Notes: generated by a model from the letters alone, not told the origin. A stretch of DNA of 64,000 nucleotides from CALMKX01 sp036274895 (GCA_036274895.1 DASUEU010000057.1:1-64000); one strand, 5' to 3'; shown: positions 16,433 to 27,100, counted from the first letter of the stretch. Numbers and translations are program-made.

Positions 16433-18013
16433 ATGGGGACTGAGTTGCGCGCGACCTTCGGCTTGCCGGGTTTGGCCTTTGCCCTTCTGGCCTTGGCCGG
16501 CTGCGTCACCACGGGGGCTCGGCCAGCCCCTGATGCGGGGACCACGCCGGCGCCGCTCGCCGCGTACGTCCTGCTGGGGGAGTCACCGGCCGGTGGGCCG
16601 GTAGCCTTGGCACGGGTGATCCTGACCTCGGGCCGGGCCTGCCCCCGGCTGGTCGCCGCCGACGGCCGCGCCCCCGCCTCCCTGCCGATGGTCAAGCGGC
16701 TCAATCCCCACGGCTTCACGGTCGACGTCTGCGAGGCGGTGCTGCCCTTCGATCGCGAGTACGCCCTGGGCCCAGGTGGAGCGACCTTGCCGGTGGCGCG
16801 GCGCCACGTCGAGAGGGTGGCGGTGTTCGGGGACACCGGGTGCAAGCCCAAGGACCAGGCCGGCTGCGGCCTGGACGACCCGGCCTGGCCCTTCCCGGCC
16901 CTCACCCGGGCCGCCGCGGGCCGGCAGCCGGACCTGGTGCTGCACGTGGGGGACTACAACTACCGCGGAACGCCCTCGAGCTTCGAGCAGACGGCCGGCG
17001 GCCAGAGCGTGAAGCAGTGGTACTACGACGCCGGGGACGGCGCCGAGCCCTCCGAGCAGTGCGAGCTGCCGGGGCCGTACTACAGCCAGAACTCGACCGG
17101 AAACCCGGACAGGGATGCCTGGCCGGCCTGGTGGCTGGACTTCTTCCAGCCGGCGGCGGAGCTGCTGGCGGCCTCGCCCTGGGTCTTCGCCCGCGGCAAC
17201 CACGAGCTGTGCAGCCACGCCGGGCCGGGCTGGTTCTACTTCCTGGACGCCAGCTCGGAGCTGCCCGAGGGCGGTGGCGCCCAGCTCGCCTGCCCGTCCC
17301 AGGACGGGGAGGGACCCGCCCTACCGCACCTGGTGATGATCCCGCCGCGAGTGGTCGCTCTCCAGGATCTCTCCGTGGCCGTGCTGGACTCCGCCAACGC
17401 CTGTGACGGGCTGAACAACTTCGGGCCGCAGTACGACGAGCAGTTCGGCGCCATCGCCGGCCGGCTGGCGGACGGCACGGCCTGGCTGATCGGGCATCGC
17501 CCGGTGTGGGGTGTCGAAGGCTCGGCCAGCGGCCCGGCCTACGGCTGTGATGGAGAGCCCGGCAGCGGCCCCACGCCGGCCTACGGCGTCCTCAATCGCA
17601 CCCTCCAATGCGCCCTCGCCGGCACCGGCGGCCAGGCCCTGCTGCCCAAGCTCGACCTGCTGCTGGCGGGCCACATGCACCGTTTCGAGTGGCTGGTGTT
17701 CAACCAGAGCACGGGCCGTCCGCCGAGCCTGATCGTGGGCAACGGCGGGGTCCAGGAGGACACCGAACCTCCCCAGGGCGCCTTCCAGCAGGCCGTCGAC
17801 GGCACCCAGGCCAGCGGCTTCTCGGTCGAGGAGTTCGGCTTCCTGGAGCTGGCCAGGGATGCCAAGGGGCGGTGGCTGGGCACGGTCCTCACCCCCGACC
17901 CCGGGGCCTGGGCGCCGAGCCTCCAGCCCTGTCCGGCGAGGGCTGGCGAGCCCCCCTTGTGCGTCGAGGGGCTTCCGGGGCGAGGTGGTGCTACCCTGTC
18001 AACCCATCACTGA
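16433..18013 (+). CDS. Lipoprotein metallophosphoesterase
   Basis: A 526-residue lipoprotein with lipobox LALAGC near residue 25 and a calcineurin-like phosphoesterase domain. Metal-binding motifs are visible in order: VAVFGDTG, HVGDYNYRG, ARGNHELC and LAGHMHRFEW. These supply the Asp, His and Asn ligands of a dinuclear metal site. The enzyme would act on phosphoester substrates in the periplasm or at the cell surface; the substrate cannot be inferred. The ATG at 16433 has GAGGAGAG upstream and gives a proper lipoprotein signal. It is divergent from the selenoprotein gene, with 148 bp between the two starts. Confidence 0.85.
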   Translation: MGTELRATFGLPGLAFALLALAGCVTTGARPAPDAGTTPAPLAAYVLLGESPAGGPVALARVILTSGRACPRLVAADGRAPASLPMVKRLNPHGFTVDVCEAVLPFDREYALGPGGATLPVARRHVERVAVFGDTGCKPKDQAGCGLDDPAWPFPALTRAAAGRQPDLVLHVGDYNYRGTPSSFEQTAGGQSVKQWYYDAGDGAEPSEQCELPGPYYSQNSTGNPDRDAWPAWWLDFFQPAAELLAASPWVFARGNHELCSHAGPGWFYFLDASSELPEGGGAQLACPSQDGEGPALPHLVMIPPRVVALQDLSVAVLDSANACDGLNNFGPQYDEQFGAIAGRLADGTAWLIGHRPVWGVEGSASGPAYGCDGEPGSGPTPAYGVLNRTLQCALAGTGGQALLPKLDLLLAGHMHRFEWLVFNQSTGRPPSLIVGNGGVQEDTEPPQGAFQQAVDGTQASGFSVEEFGFLELARDAKGRWLGTVLTPDPGAWAPSLQPCPARAGEPPLCVEGLPGRGGATLSTHH

Positions 18014-18021
18014 GAGGGCAC

Positions 18022-18180
18022 ATGGGCAAACCCAACTACTCCATCGTCAAGCGGCAGCGAGACCTGGCCAAGAAGAAGAAGCAAGAAGAGAAGCGGCAGC
18101 GCAAGGCAGCGGCCCAAGCCGAGAAGCCGCAAGAGGAGGCGCCCCCCGAGCCGGCCCCGGACGAGCCGGCCGGCGCTTGA
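18022..18180 (+). CDS. Small Lys-rich protein (MGKPNYSxxKRQRxLAKKKKxEEK family)
   Basis: A 52-residue, highly charged protein starting MGKPNYSIVKRQRDLAKKKK, with a Pro/Glu-rich tail. Small proteins with this N-terminus occur widely in Gram-negative bacteria as conserved hypotheticals. The lysine-rich helix suggests nucleic-acid or ribosome binding, but nothing is established. It starts 8 bases after the stop of the phosphoesterase gene. Confidence 0.7.
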   Translation: MGKPNYSIVKRQRDLAKKKKQEEKRQRKAAAQAEKPQEEAPPEPAPDEPAGA

Positions 18181-18211
18181 CGCCTGCTCCCGGAGATCGG
18201 AGGTCAGCCTG

Positions 18212-19777
18212 ATGTCATCCGCGCCACGCCGAGGGCGATGGGGCGTCCCGAACCTGGTGGCGCTCCTCCTCCTGGCTGGCCTGCCGCTGGGATGTGTCAG
18301 CTCCCGCTCGGGAAGGGCGACCGCCCCGCTCGAGGAGCCGCCCCATTCAAGCGGGATGGAGCCGGAACCTCCCGTCCCTCCGCCGCCCGTGGACCCGCAG
18401 CCTCCCCCGCCGCCACCTCCGGCGGGAGGCTCGGCGAGGGAAGAGCACCAGTCCGTGAATCACTCTCGTGAGGTCGTCCGGGAGCCAGCCGATCTGAGGC
18501 GTGCTCCTCGCCCCCCCCAAGCACCGCCGCTGGTCGACAAGAAGCTGCGCTCGGTGCGCCTCTTCTATGGCACCAACCGGGCGCGCATCGAGGGATGTGA
18601 AGGGGTCAGCACGGTGAGCCGGCGCACGGCCAGCGGCCGCTGCCGGACGAGCGCCTACTACGGCGGCGTGATGTTGCCGAGCCCGGAGGAAGGCACCGCC
18701 GGTCTCGAGGTGGGCACCCTGGCCGTCACCTTCCCACCCATCCACGGCAAGGGCAAGATCGAACGGCCGCTCGAGGTCTTCTCCTTCCGCCTGCGGGGGG
18801 AGGATCCCGACCAGCACGTGGTGATCTCCGAGCTGCGTTCTTTCGGCTCCGATTTCGCCGCCTGGGCCCGCGAGCTGCGGGCCACCGGCCGCGACCAGGC
18901 GTTCATCTACGTCCACGGCTTCGAGCACACCTTCGAGAAGGCCGCGCTGCGCGCCGCTCAGATCGCCTACGACCTGGACTTCGACGTCGAGGAGGACTTC
19001 CGCGGCGTGCCCATGCTGTTCAGCTGGCCGTCGCGCGGCGGGATCGACGCCTACGGGGTCGACTACGACGTCTCCTTCGAGTCGATCGACGCCTTCAACC
19101 GCTTCCTCGACCTGGTCAAGCACGAAGCGGGCATCCGGCAGGTCCACGTGATCGCCCACAGCATGGGCAACCGGGTGGTCACCGAGGCCCTCCTGGCTCG
19201 CGCTGAGCGCCAGCAGGTCGGCCCCCTGGTCGACCAGTTGGTGCTGGCGGCCCCGGACGTCTGGGCGAGCCGGTTCAAGAACAAGTTCCTGCGCACTCTT
19301 CCGCGGCTGGCGGCGCGGGTGACCCTGTACGTCTCGAATCAGGACCGCGCCCTGATCGCTTCGAGCAAGATCCGCAAGGACGAGCCCCGGGCGGGCCAGG
19401 TCGAAGGCGGGCTGCTGGAGGCGAGCCGCGGTGTCGAGCGCTTCGACGCGATCAACGCCTCGACCCTCGAGACCGACTTCCTCGGCCACGGCTACTACGC
19501 GAGCCACGGCTCGATGCTCGGTGACATCTACTGCCTGCTCAAGGGCACGCCCGCTGCCGGGCGACCGCTGCTCCTCCTGGCCGGCCCGGCCTGGCAGTTC
19601 CGCCCACCGGTGGAGCTGGCAGCGCTCGCCGCCGGAGCCTGCCGCGCCGCCGCCCCGGCGCCACCCGCGGCCATCCCCATCCCCGAGCCCGCAGCCTTCC
19701 CCTGGCTCCCGGTCTGGGTACTGCTCGGGGCAGCGCTGGTGGTCCTGGTGATCTGGCGTCTGCGGCGCGGCCGATGA
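18212..19777 (+). CDS. DUF900-family alpha/beta hydrolase lipoprotein
   Basis: A 521-residue protein with a lipoprotein-type signal (GLPLGC near residue 28), then a long Pro-rich linker (residues about 45-80). The DUF900 alpha/beta-hydrolase domain follows: VRLFYGTNR, FIYVHGFEHTFE, LFSWPSRG and the nucleophile elbow HSMGN (Ser in GxSxG-like AHSMGN). A C-terminal transmembrane helix with basic end (WLPVWVLLG to RLRRGR) would anchor it a second time, so it may sit in the inner membrane. Hydrolases of this family are esterase or lipase-like with unknown substrates. GGAGG lies upstream of the ATG. Confidence 0.8.
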   Translation: MSSAPRRGRWGVPNLVALLLLAGLPLGCVSSRSGRATAPLEEPPHSSGMEPEPPVPPPPVDPQPPPPPPPAGGSAREEHQSVNHSREVVREPADLRRAPRPPQAPPLVDKKLRSVRLFYGTNRARIEGCEGVSTVSRRTASGRCRTSAYYGGVMLPSPEEGTAGLEVGTLAVTFPPIHGKGKIERPLEVFSFRLRGEDPDQHVVISELRSFGSDFAAWARELRATGRDQAFIYVHGFEHTFEKAALRAAQIAYDLDFDVEEDFRGVPMLFSWPSRGGIDAYGVDYDVSFESIDAFNRFLDLVKHEAGIRQVHVIAHSMGNRVVTEALLARAERQQVGPLVDQLVLAAPDVWASRFKNKFLRTLPRLAARVTLYVSNQDRALIASSKIRKDEPRAGQVEGGLLEASRGVERFDAINASTLETDFLGHGYYASHGSMLGDIYCLLKGTPAAGRPLLLLAGPAWQFRPPVELAALAAGACRAAAPAPPAAIPIPEPAAFPWLPVWVLLGAALVVLVIWRLRRGR

Positions 19778-19847
19778 CGCGACTCGTTGGGCACGACAAG
19801 AAAACGCATGAGGCGTGGCCGTCAGAGATGGTGAAGGGAGAGTCTCC

Positions 19848-20945
19848 ATGAACGCAAGAGCTGTGCTTCTTCTCGCCGGTCTGGGGTTGGCGGCGGGTGC
19901 CGCAGTGGCCCAAGAGGGCGCCGCCACCGCGAGGATTGTGTCGGTGTCACCGCAGACGTTCGCCATCGGCTCGAAGTTGGTCTTCGAGACCGAGCATCTC
20001 GACCGCCTCTGTCCCGGCCGTGCGGCCGGCCAGGAGCTGCGCCTCTTTCTCGATGGTCGCCCGCTGCCCGGAGTCGAACCTCTCGTGTTGGCTCCCGACC
20101 GCGTGCGCTTCGACCTCGAGCCCAGCTGGGCTCGTCGCGTCGAGGGAGAAGAAGGCAACGTGTGGGCCGGGTTCGCCTCTGGCTCGCTGTTCGGTCCCAG
20201 GTCACGAACGGTCCAGACGAGCCTGGGTTACGACGCCTGCCCGGGCGGCGCCTGGGCGCAGACGCCCGCCGTCCCGCTGACGATGACAGTGCTCTCGAAT
20301 AGCTGGCGGCTGACCTGGATCGTTTGCATGCTGGCGATCGTGGGGCTCACGGTCTGGCTCGCTCGGAACACGCCGCTTCTCCGCGAGGGGGGGGCCAGCG
20401 GCCCCTACAGCCTGGCCCGGACCCAGATCGCCTTCTGGACCGTCCTGGCGCTCGGCGCCTTCCTGCTCATCCTGATGTCCACCGGCTCTGTCGCCAGCCT
20501 GAATGGCGACGTGCTGGTGCTCCTCGGCATCAGCGGAGCCACCGGTCTGAGTAGCGCGGTGATTGACTCGAGCAAGAAGGAGCAGATGGCGCGGAAGGAA
20601 GCCCTGGACTCCCAGAAGACACGTCTCGCAGGTCTCGACGCGGAGAGCCAGAGGAGCGCGCCGGTCCTCGATCAGCAGCGCCAGGTCGCCGTTGAGCTGG
20701 CCCAGCTGCCGTCCTACATCGACCAGCCCAAGGCCAGCTTCATCCCTGACCTCTTGAAGGATGAGAATGGCTACAGCATCTACCGCCTTCAGTTCTTTCT
20801 CTGGACTCTGGTCCTCGGCGGCTGGTTCCTTTACGCGGTGGTCACCCGGCTGACGATGCCCTCGTTCAGCACCGAGCTCTTGACCCTGATGGGCATCAGC
20901 TCCGGGACTTACGTCTCGCTCAAGACGCAGGAGAAGCAGGTCTGA
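19848..20945 (+). CDS. Membrane protein with two repeated transmembrane hairpins, unknown function
   Basis: A 365-residue protein with a signal peptide ending in GAAVAQ. A beta-rich IPT/TIG-like domain (residues about 25-110, IVSVSPQTFAIGSKLVF) is followed by a transmembrane helix and then two related hairpins. The first reads SLARTQIAFWT...LLGISGATG and the second SIYRLQFFLWT...LMGISSGTY, about 130 residues apart, with a Gln-rich coiled region between. The internal repeat suggests a duplicated membrane unit. No function is known to me. The ATG at 19848 has AAGGGAGAG upstream. It ends 14 bp before the convergent pgl gene. Confidence 0.7.
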   Translation: MNARAVLLLAGLGLAAGAAVAQEGAATARIVSVSPQTFAIGSKLVFETEHLDRLCPGRAAGQELRLFLDGRPLPGVEPLVLAPDRVRFDLEPSWARRVEGEEGNVWAGFASGSLFGPRSRTVQTSLGYDACPGGAWAQTPAVPLTMTVLSNSWRLTWIVCMLAIVGLTVWLARNTPLLREGGASGPYSLARTQIAFWTVLALGAFLLILMSTGSVASLNGDVLVLLGISGATGLSSAVIDSSKKEQMARKEALDSQKTRLAGLDAESQRSAPVLDQQRQVAVELAQLPSYIDQPKASFIPDLLKDENGYSIYRLQFFLWTLVLGGWFLYAVVTRLTMPSFSTELLTLMGISSGTYVSLKTQEKQV

Positions 20946-20959
20946 GCCGGCAGGGCCGC

Positions 20960-21745
20960 TCAGGCGCCCAGCCCGAGCTCGGCCGTGGCCGCGGCGTCCA
21001 CCAGCCAGCCGAGGCTGCCTGCTGTCGGCCGAATCCCCTGGGCCGGTAGCAGGTCGGGCTGGGGTGGCTCGGTGAGCACGCGCCGGAGCGCCGCCGCCTT
21101 GTCGCGGCCGGCAACCAGAAAGACCACCTCCGCGGCGGCGTTGACCACCATCGGGGTCAGGGTGATCCGCCAGGGCGGCGCGGCCGGCGCGCGCTCGGCC
21201 CGCACCCACAGCTCGCGCTCGTGGAGGGCCTCGGCGCCCGGGAACAGGGAGGCGGTGTGACCGTCCTGCCCCAGGCCCAGGAGCACGAGGTCGAAGCGGG
21301 CCCCCGGCATGGTGCGAGGGGGGCCGGTGGGGGTGGCGAAGGCCTCGCGCAGCTCCCGTTCGTAGGCCGCCGCGGCCACGGCGGGCTCGGCCTCGCCCCG
21401 GATGCGGTGGATCTGCTCGGGGCGCAGCGGAACGCGATCGAGCAGGGCCTCGCGCGCCATCCGGTAGTTGCTCGCGCCATCGCCTGGCAGCACCGCCCGC
21501 TCGTCACCCCAGAAGACGTGGACCCGGGACCAGTCGATTCGCGAGGCGTGGGGCTCGGCCGCCAGCCGGGCGTAGAGCCCCTCGGGGGTGGCGCCTCCCG
21601 CCAGCGCCACCACGAACCGGCCCCTGGCCGCGATCGCCGCACCGGCCGCGGCCGCGAAGCGCTCGGCCGCCGCTGCCAGCAGCGCCTCGCGGGTGGGGAA
21701 GACCTCGACCTCGCCGCGGTTCGGGCTCTCTCTCTGGAGCGTCAT
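20960..21745 (-). CDS. pgl: 6-phosphogluconolactonase
   Basis: A 261-residue DevB-type lactonase that hydrolyses 6-phosphogluconolactone to 6-phosphogluconate. Family motifs include VALAGGATPEGLY, the VHVFWGDERAV strand and LLGLGQDGHTASLFPG. The ATG overlaps the zwf stop by 4 bp (ATGA). With zwf and gnd it completes the oxidative pentose phosphate branch in one operon. Confidence 0.93.
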   Translation of the reverse strand: MTLQRESPNRGEVEVFPTREALLAAAAERFAAAAGAAIAARGRFVVALAGGATPEGLYARLAAEPHASRIDWSRVHVFWGDERAVLPGDGASNYRMAREALLDRVPLRPEQIHRIRGEAEPAVAAAAYERELREAFATPTGPPRTMPGARFDLVLLGLGQDGHTASLFPGAEALHERELWVRAERAPAAPPWRITLTPMVVNAAAEVVFLVAGRDKAAALRRVLTEPPQPDLLPAQGIRPTAGSLGWLVDAAATAELGLGA

Positions 21746-23121
21746 CTGGCGGGCCTGTGCCAGCCGCCCACGTCCGCGGCCAGCGCCTCGGCCTCCGGGG
21801 GGCCCCAGCTGCCGGGCCTGTACTCGTGGGCGGGGGTGACGTTGCCCAGCACCGGCTCCACCACGGACCAGGCGGCCTCCACGGTGTCCTGGCGAGCGAA
21901 CAGCATGGGGTCCCCCTCCAGGGCGTCGCCCAGCAGTCGCTCGTAGGCGTCCATGGCGTCGCCGTGGGGGTGGTGGGCGATCGCCAGCTCGATGGGCTCC
22001 GAGGTCAGCTCGCCGCCGGCGCGCTTGACCCGCGCCCCGATCGCGATGGTCACGTCCGGCCCCAGGCGGAAGCGCAGGTAGTTGGTCTCGCCGGCGGCCA
22101 GCCGGAGCAGGGGCGGCCGCTTGAGGGTCACCAGCACCTCGGTGGCGGTCACGGCCAGGCGCTTGCCGCTGCGCACCAGGAACGGCACCCCTTCCCACCG
22201 CCAGGAGTCCACGTGCAGCCGGGCGGCCGCGAAGGTCTCCACCGTCGATCCCGGCGCCACGCCCTCCTCGTCCCGGTAGCCGCGGAACTGGCCTCTCACC
22301 ACGTTCCTCGGGTTCAACGGCCGAATCAGCCGGAAGACCTTGACCTGCTCGTCGCTGATCGACTCGCGCAGGGCCAGGGCCGGCGGCTCCATGGCCAGAA
22401 AGCCCACCACCTGCAGCAGGTGGTTCTGGATCACGTCGCGCAGGGCCCCGGCTTCCTCGTAGAAACGGCCGCGGCCGGCCACCCCGAAGCGCTCGGCCAG
22501 CGTCACCTGCACGCTCCGCACGTAGTGGTTGTTCCAGATCGGCTCGAGGAAGGTGTTGGCGAAGCGGAAAACCAGCAGGTTCTGCACCGCCTCCTTGCCC
22601 AGGTAGTGGTCGATGCGGAAGATGCGCCGCTCGTCGAACACCCGGTGGAGGGTGGCGTTGAGCGCGCGGGCCGAGGCGAGGTCCCGGCCGAAGGGCTTCT
22701 CGACGATGATCCGCGCCCGACCGGCGCAGCCCGACGCCCCCAGCCCTTCGACCACGGTGGCGAACAGTCCCGGCGGGATGGCGAGGTAGTGGAGAGGTCG
22801 CTCCGCCTCGCCCAGGGCCCGGTGGAGGGCCCTGAAGGTGGCGGCGTCCTGATAGTCGCCCTGGACGAACGCGAGCCGGGCCTCGAGCTTCGAGAGGGCC
22901 TGGCGGTCGAGGTCGCCGCCCTTGCCGACGTGCCTGGTGATGCTCTCGCGCAGGCGAGCGCGGAGCTGGTCGAGGTTCCAGTCGGAGCGGGCCACGCCGA
23001 TCACCGGCAGGTCGAAGCCGCCCCGGCGGACCATGGCGTAGAGGGCGGGGAAGATCTTCTTGTAGGCGAGGTCGCCGGTGACCCCGTAGAGCACGAAGGC
23101 GTCGGAGCGCACGGGCTTCAT
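21742..23121 (-). CDS. zwf: Glucose-6-phosphate 1-dehydrogenase
   Basis: A 459-residue cytoplasmic dehydrogenase producing NADPH and 6-phosphogluconolactone. The nucleotide-binding motif GVTGDLAYKKIFPAL is near the N-terminus, and the substrate-binding and catalytic motif RIDHYLGKEAVQN is intact. Length is normal. The ATG at 23121 overlaps the gnd stop by 4 bp and the gene overlaps pgl by 4 bp, so the three are tightly coupled. Confidence 0.95.
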   Translation of the reverse strand: MKPVRSDAFVLYGVTGDLAYKKIFPALYAMVRRGGFDLPVIGVARSDWNLDQLRARLRESITRHVGKGGDLDRQALSKLEARLAFVQGDYQDAATFRALHRALGEAERPLHYLAIPPGLFATVVEGLGASGCAGRARIIVEKPFGRDLASARALNATLHRVFDERRIFRIDHYLGKEAVQNLLVFRFANTFLEPIWNNHYVRSVQVTLAERFGVAGRGRFYEEAGALRDVIQNHLLQVVGFLAMEPPALALRESISDEQVKVFRLIRPLNPRNVVRGQFRGYRDEEGVAPGSTVETFAAARLHVDSWRWEGVPFLVRSGKRLAVTATEVLVTLKRPPLLRLAAGETNYLRFRLGPDVTIAIGARVKRAGGELTSEPIELAIAHHPHGDAMDAYERLLGDALEGDPMLFARQDTVEAAWSVVEPVLGNVTPAHEYRPGSWGPPEAEALAADVGGWHRPAR

Positions 23122-24149
23122 CGCCCGGGCTCCCGAGCCGGGCCCTTCTCCACGTGGCCGCCGAACTCGAAGCGCAGGGCGGAGAGCAGGCGGTTCTGGA
23201 AGTCGGCCTCGCCCCGGGAGCTGAAGCGCTCGAACAGGGCGGCAGCGAGGACGTGGGCCGGCACCGCCGCGTCGATGGCCGCCTGGAGGGTCCAGCGCCC
23301 CTCGCCCGAGTCGGACACCCGGCCGTCGAAGTGGTCCAGGGCGGGATCCTTCGCCAGCGCCGAGGCGGTCAGGTCGAGAAGCCAGGAGGTGATCACGCTG
23401 CCCCGGCGCCACAGCTCGGCGATCTCCGCCAGGTCGAAGTCGTAGCGGTAGAGCTCCGGCTCGGCGAGCGGCGTGGTCTCGGCGTCGTGCTCGTGGGTGA
23501 GGTGGCCGGCGTTGGCGTGCTTCAAGAGGTTGAAGCCCTCCGAGTAGGCCGCCATCAACCCGTACTCGATGCCGTTGTGGACCATCTTGACGAAGTGGCC
23601 GGCGCCGTGGGGGCCGCAGTGGAGGTAGCCGCGCTCCGCCGTGCCGCTGCGCCCCTCACGGCCTGGAGTGGGGGGCAGCGAGCCGAGACCGGGCGCCAGG
23701 GTGGCGAAGAGGGGGTCCAGGCGCTCGACCACCTCGCTCTCGCCGCCGATCATCAAGCAGTAGCCGCGCTCGAGGCCGAACACGCCGCCGCTGGTGCCGC
23801 AGTCGACGTAGTGCAGGCCCCGTTCAGCGAGGCGCCGGGCGCGGGCGAGGTCGTGCCGGTAGTGGGAGTTGCCGCCGTCCACCACCACGTCGCCCGGCTC
23901 CAGGTGGTCGATCAGGCCGTCGAGGGCACGGTCCACCACGGCGGCCGGCACCATCAGCCAGACCGTCCGGGGCTTCTTGAGCGCGGCCACGAAGCCCTCG
24001 AGGGTCGCCGCCCCGGTGGCGCCCTCGTCGGCCAGCTCCGCGATCGCCGCGGCCGAGAGGTCGTGCACCACGCAGCGGTGGCCGCCCCGCAGCCAGCGCC
24101 GAACCATCCCCGCCCCCATGCGCCCCAGCCCGATCATGCCAACGTTCAT
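23118..24149 (-). CDS. gnd: 6-phosphogluconate dehydrogenase, decarboxylating (short GndA/YqeC type)
   Basis: A 343-residue 6-phosphogluconate dehydrogenase, the shorter type common outside enterobacteria. The N-terminus MNVGMIGLGRMGAGMVRRW is the dinucleotide-binding fold. VVDGGNSHYR, CGTSGGVFGL and MVHNGIEYG are catalytic motifs of the family. It oxidatively decarboxylates 6-phosphogluconate to ribulose 5-phosphate. The ATG at 24149 overlaps the stop of the upstream RND pump gene by 4 bp and has GAGAGAGGAGACC before it, which ties this sugar-phosphate gene to the metal-efflux operon. Confidence 0.93.
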   Translation of the reverse strand: MNVGMIGLGRMGAGMVRRWLRGGHRCVVHDLSAAAIAELADEGATGAATLEGFVAALKKPRTVWLMVPAAVVDRALDGLIDHLEPGDVVVDGGNSHYRHDLARARRLAERGLHYVDCGTSGGVFGLERGYCLMIGGESEVVERLDPLFATLAPGLGSLPPTPGREGRSGTAERGYLHCGPHGAGHFVKMVHNGIEYGLMAAYSEGFNLLKHANAGHLTHEHDAETTPLAEPELYRYDFDLAEIAELWRRGSVITSWLLDLTASALAKDPALDHFDGRVSDSGEGRWTLQAAIDAAVPAHVLAAALFERFSSRGEADFQNRLLSALRFEFGGHVEKGPAREPGR

Positions 24150-27100
24150 GCTGGTCTCCTCTCTCGGGATGATAAGGGCTCCACCCAGGCGTACACGCTC
24201 GGCAGCACCAGCAGGGTGAAGAGGGTGGAGGTGACCAGGCCGCCGACCATCACCAGGGCCAGGGGGCGCTCCAGCTCGGAGCCGCCGAAGCCGAGCAGCA
24301 TGGGTGTGAGGCCGAGGATGGCGGCACCGGCGGTCATCAGCTTGGGGCGCACGCGGCCCAGGCTGGCCTCCCTCAGGGCCTCGCGGAAGGGCAGGCCGGT
24401 CCCCACCAGCCCGCGGGTCTGGGTGATCAGCACCAGGCTGTTCTGCACCGCCACCCCGAGCAGGCCGATCACCCCCACGATCGAGGAGGCGTTCCAGGTC
24501 TCCCCGGCGAGCCACAGGGCGTAGAGGCCGCCGGCGAGGGCCAGGGGCAGGGTCACCAGCACCACCAGCACTTCCCGCGCCCGGCCCAGGGCGAGAAACA
24601 GCAACACCACCACCAGGGTCAGGGCGGCGGCCGAGGCCGCCAGCAGGCGGCGGCGGGTCTCCCGCGCCTCCTCGATCTTGCCCGCCAGGGCCACGGTGGT
24701 GCCGGGGGGCAGCTCGGCCCCGGCCAGCGCCGCCTCGATGCGCTTCGCCGTGCCGCCCAGGTCCCCCTCGGTGCGCACGTTCAGCCCCAGCCGGCGCTGG
24801 CCGTTCTTGCGCCGGATCATCGCCGGCATGGTCTCCTCGACCAGGGTCGCCACCTGGCCGACCTCGATGATCCGCCCCTCCTCGACCACGATCGGCAGGC
24901 GCTTCAGCTTCTCCGGGGTCAGCCGGCCGTCGCTGGGGAAGCGCACCACCCTCTCGATGCGTTGCAGCCCCGCGAACCGGGGCTCCAGCGCGATGCCCTG
25001 GAGGGCCGCGGTGACCGTCTGGGTCAGGGCCTGGCGCGGCACGTCGAGGCGGCGCAGGGCCTCGTCGTCCGGGATCACCCGCCAGCGGGGCAGGGGAGCG
25101 CCGGTGTCCGGCGCCACGCTCGCCACCCCCGGCACCTCGGCGAGCCGGGCCTGGAGGGCGGGGAGCCGGGCCAGCAGCCCGTCGAGGTCGGGGTGGAAGA
25201 GCTCGACCTGGATGTCCGCCGGGGTGCCGCCGATGCCCTCCGAGATGCGCATGTTCATCGGCGTGGTCAGCTCGACGACGAAGGGCATGCGTTCGGCGAT
25301 CTCGGCCAGCTCGGCCTCGACCTCGCCCGGATCGGCTCCCGGCTCGAGCACCACCAGCACGTCCGAGAGGTAGCTCGGCATGGGGTCCTCGGTGACCTCA
25401 CCGCGGCCGGTGCGGCGGTAGGAGCCGCGCACCCCCGGGACGCCGGCCAGCTCGCTCTCGAAGCGGCGGTTGGCCTCGTCGATCGCCGACAGGCTGGCGT
25501 CCGAGGGCAAGAGGGTCTGTGCCATCAACGCTCCCTCGTCGAGGGCGGGCAGGAACTCATTGCCCAGGGAGAGCCCGAGCCACAGGGCCGGCAGGGCGAC
25601 GGCGAGGGCGATCGCCTGGGCCACGCCGCCGTGCGCCAGGGCGCGCTCGAGCAGGGGGCGGTACAGGCGCTTGATGGCGGCGACCACGCGGGGCTCGGCG
25701 AGGCGGCTGCCCGGGGGCAGGAGCCGGTCGACCAGCACCGGCACGAGGGTGAAGGAAAGCACCAGCGAGAGGGTCATGGCCGCCGCCACGGCCACCGCCA
25801 GGGGCGCGTAGAGCCTGCCGGCCACCCCGCCGACGGCGAGCAGGGGGATGAACACGGCGAGGATCACCGCGACCGCAGTGGCGATCGGCACGGCCACCTC
25901 GGCCGCGGCGCGGGCGAGCACGGCACCGCGGTCTTCCGGCGCGGGAGCGGCCTGGTCGAGGCGGTGGGCGAGGTTCTCGACCATGATCACCCCGGCATCC
26001 ACCAGCAGGCCGACGGCGATGGCGAGGCCGCCCAGGGTCATGGCGTTCAAGCCCAGCCCGAGGGCCGCCAGGGGCACGGCGGCGCCGAGGGTCGCGAGCG
26101 GCAGCAGGGCGATCACCACCAGGGTGGAGCGCCAGCTGCCGAGCAGCACCACCAGCACCAGCGCCACGAAGGCGGCCCCCAGCAGCAGGGCCCGCGAGAC
26201 GCCGCCGAGGGACCGGGCGACCAGCTCCCCCTGGTCGTAGAAGAGGGCGAGCGACATCCCCTCCGGCAGGGCGGCCTCGAGCCCGGGCAGGGCGGCGCGC
26301 ACCCGCCGCGAGGTGGCCAGGGTCTCCGCCCCGGGCTGCTTGATCACCCGCATCGACACCGCCTCGAAGCCCTGGAAGCGGGCCAGGCCCTGGCGCAGCT
26401 CGGGGGCTTCCCGCACCTCGGCCAGCTCGCCCAGGGCCACCAGCCCGTGGGCGGTGTGCACCGGCAGGCGGCGCACCGCCTCGGGGGTGGCGGCGAGGCT
26501 GGCGACGGTGACGTACCACTGCTTGTCCTGGATCTCGAGGATGCCGGCGGAGGCGTCGCGCTCGGCTCCTTCCAGGGCCTCGACGATCTGGTCCAGGGAG
26601 ACCCCGGCCAGGCGCATCCGCTCGGGGGAGATCGCCACCTGGAGCTGGCGGCCCTCACCCCCCAGCAGCTCCACCCGCGCCACCCCGGCCACGGCCTGGA
26701 GGCGGGGCACCACCTCGCGCACCGCGTGGTCCCGCAGCCGCATGGGATCGGCCGCCGGCCCCTCGAGCACCAGCTCCTGGATCTCCTGCAAGCGGCCGGC
26801 GGCGGAGGTCATCAGCGGGGCAGCGGTGCCGGCGGGGAAGCCGGGCACCACCAGGGCGAGCTTCTCGGCCACCAGCTGGCGCGAGCGCCAGGGGTCGCTG
26901 TCCCCCTCGAAGGCGACCACCACCTGGACGATGCCGGCCTGGGAGGTGCTGGTCACCCGGCGGACCGCGGGCAGGCCGGTCAGGGCCTGCTCGATGGGCT
27001 GGGCCACGGCCAGCTCCAGCTCGTCGGGAGAGCGCCCCGGGCTCTGCACCAGCAGCTGCAAGGTGGGCAGGGCGAGGTCGGGGAAGAGGTCCCGGGGCAG

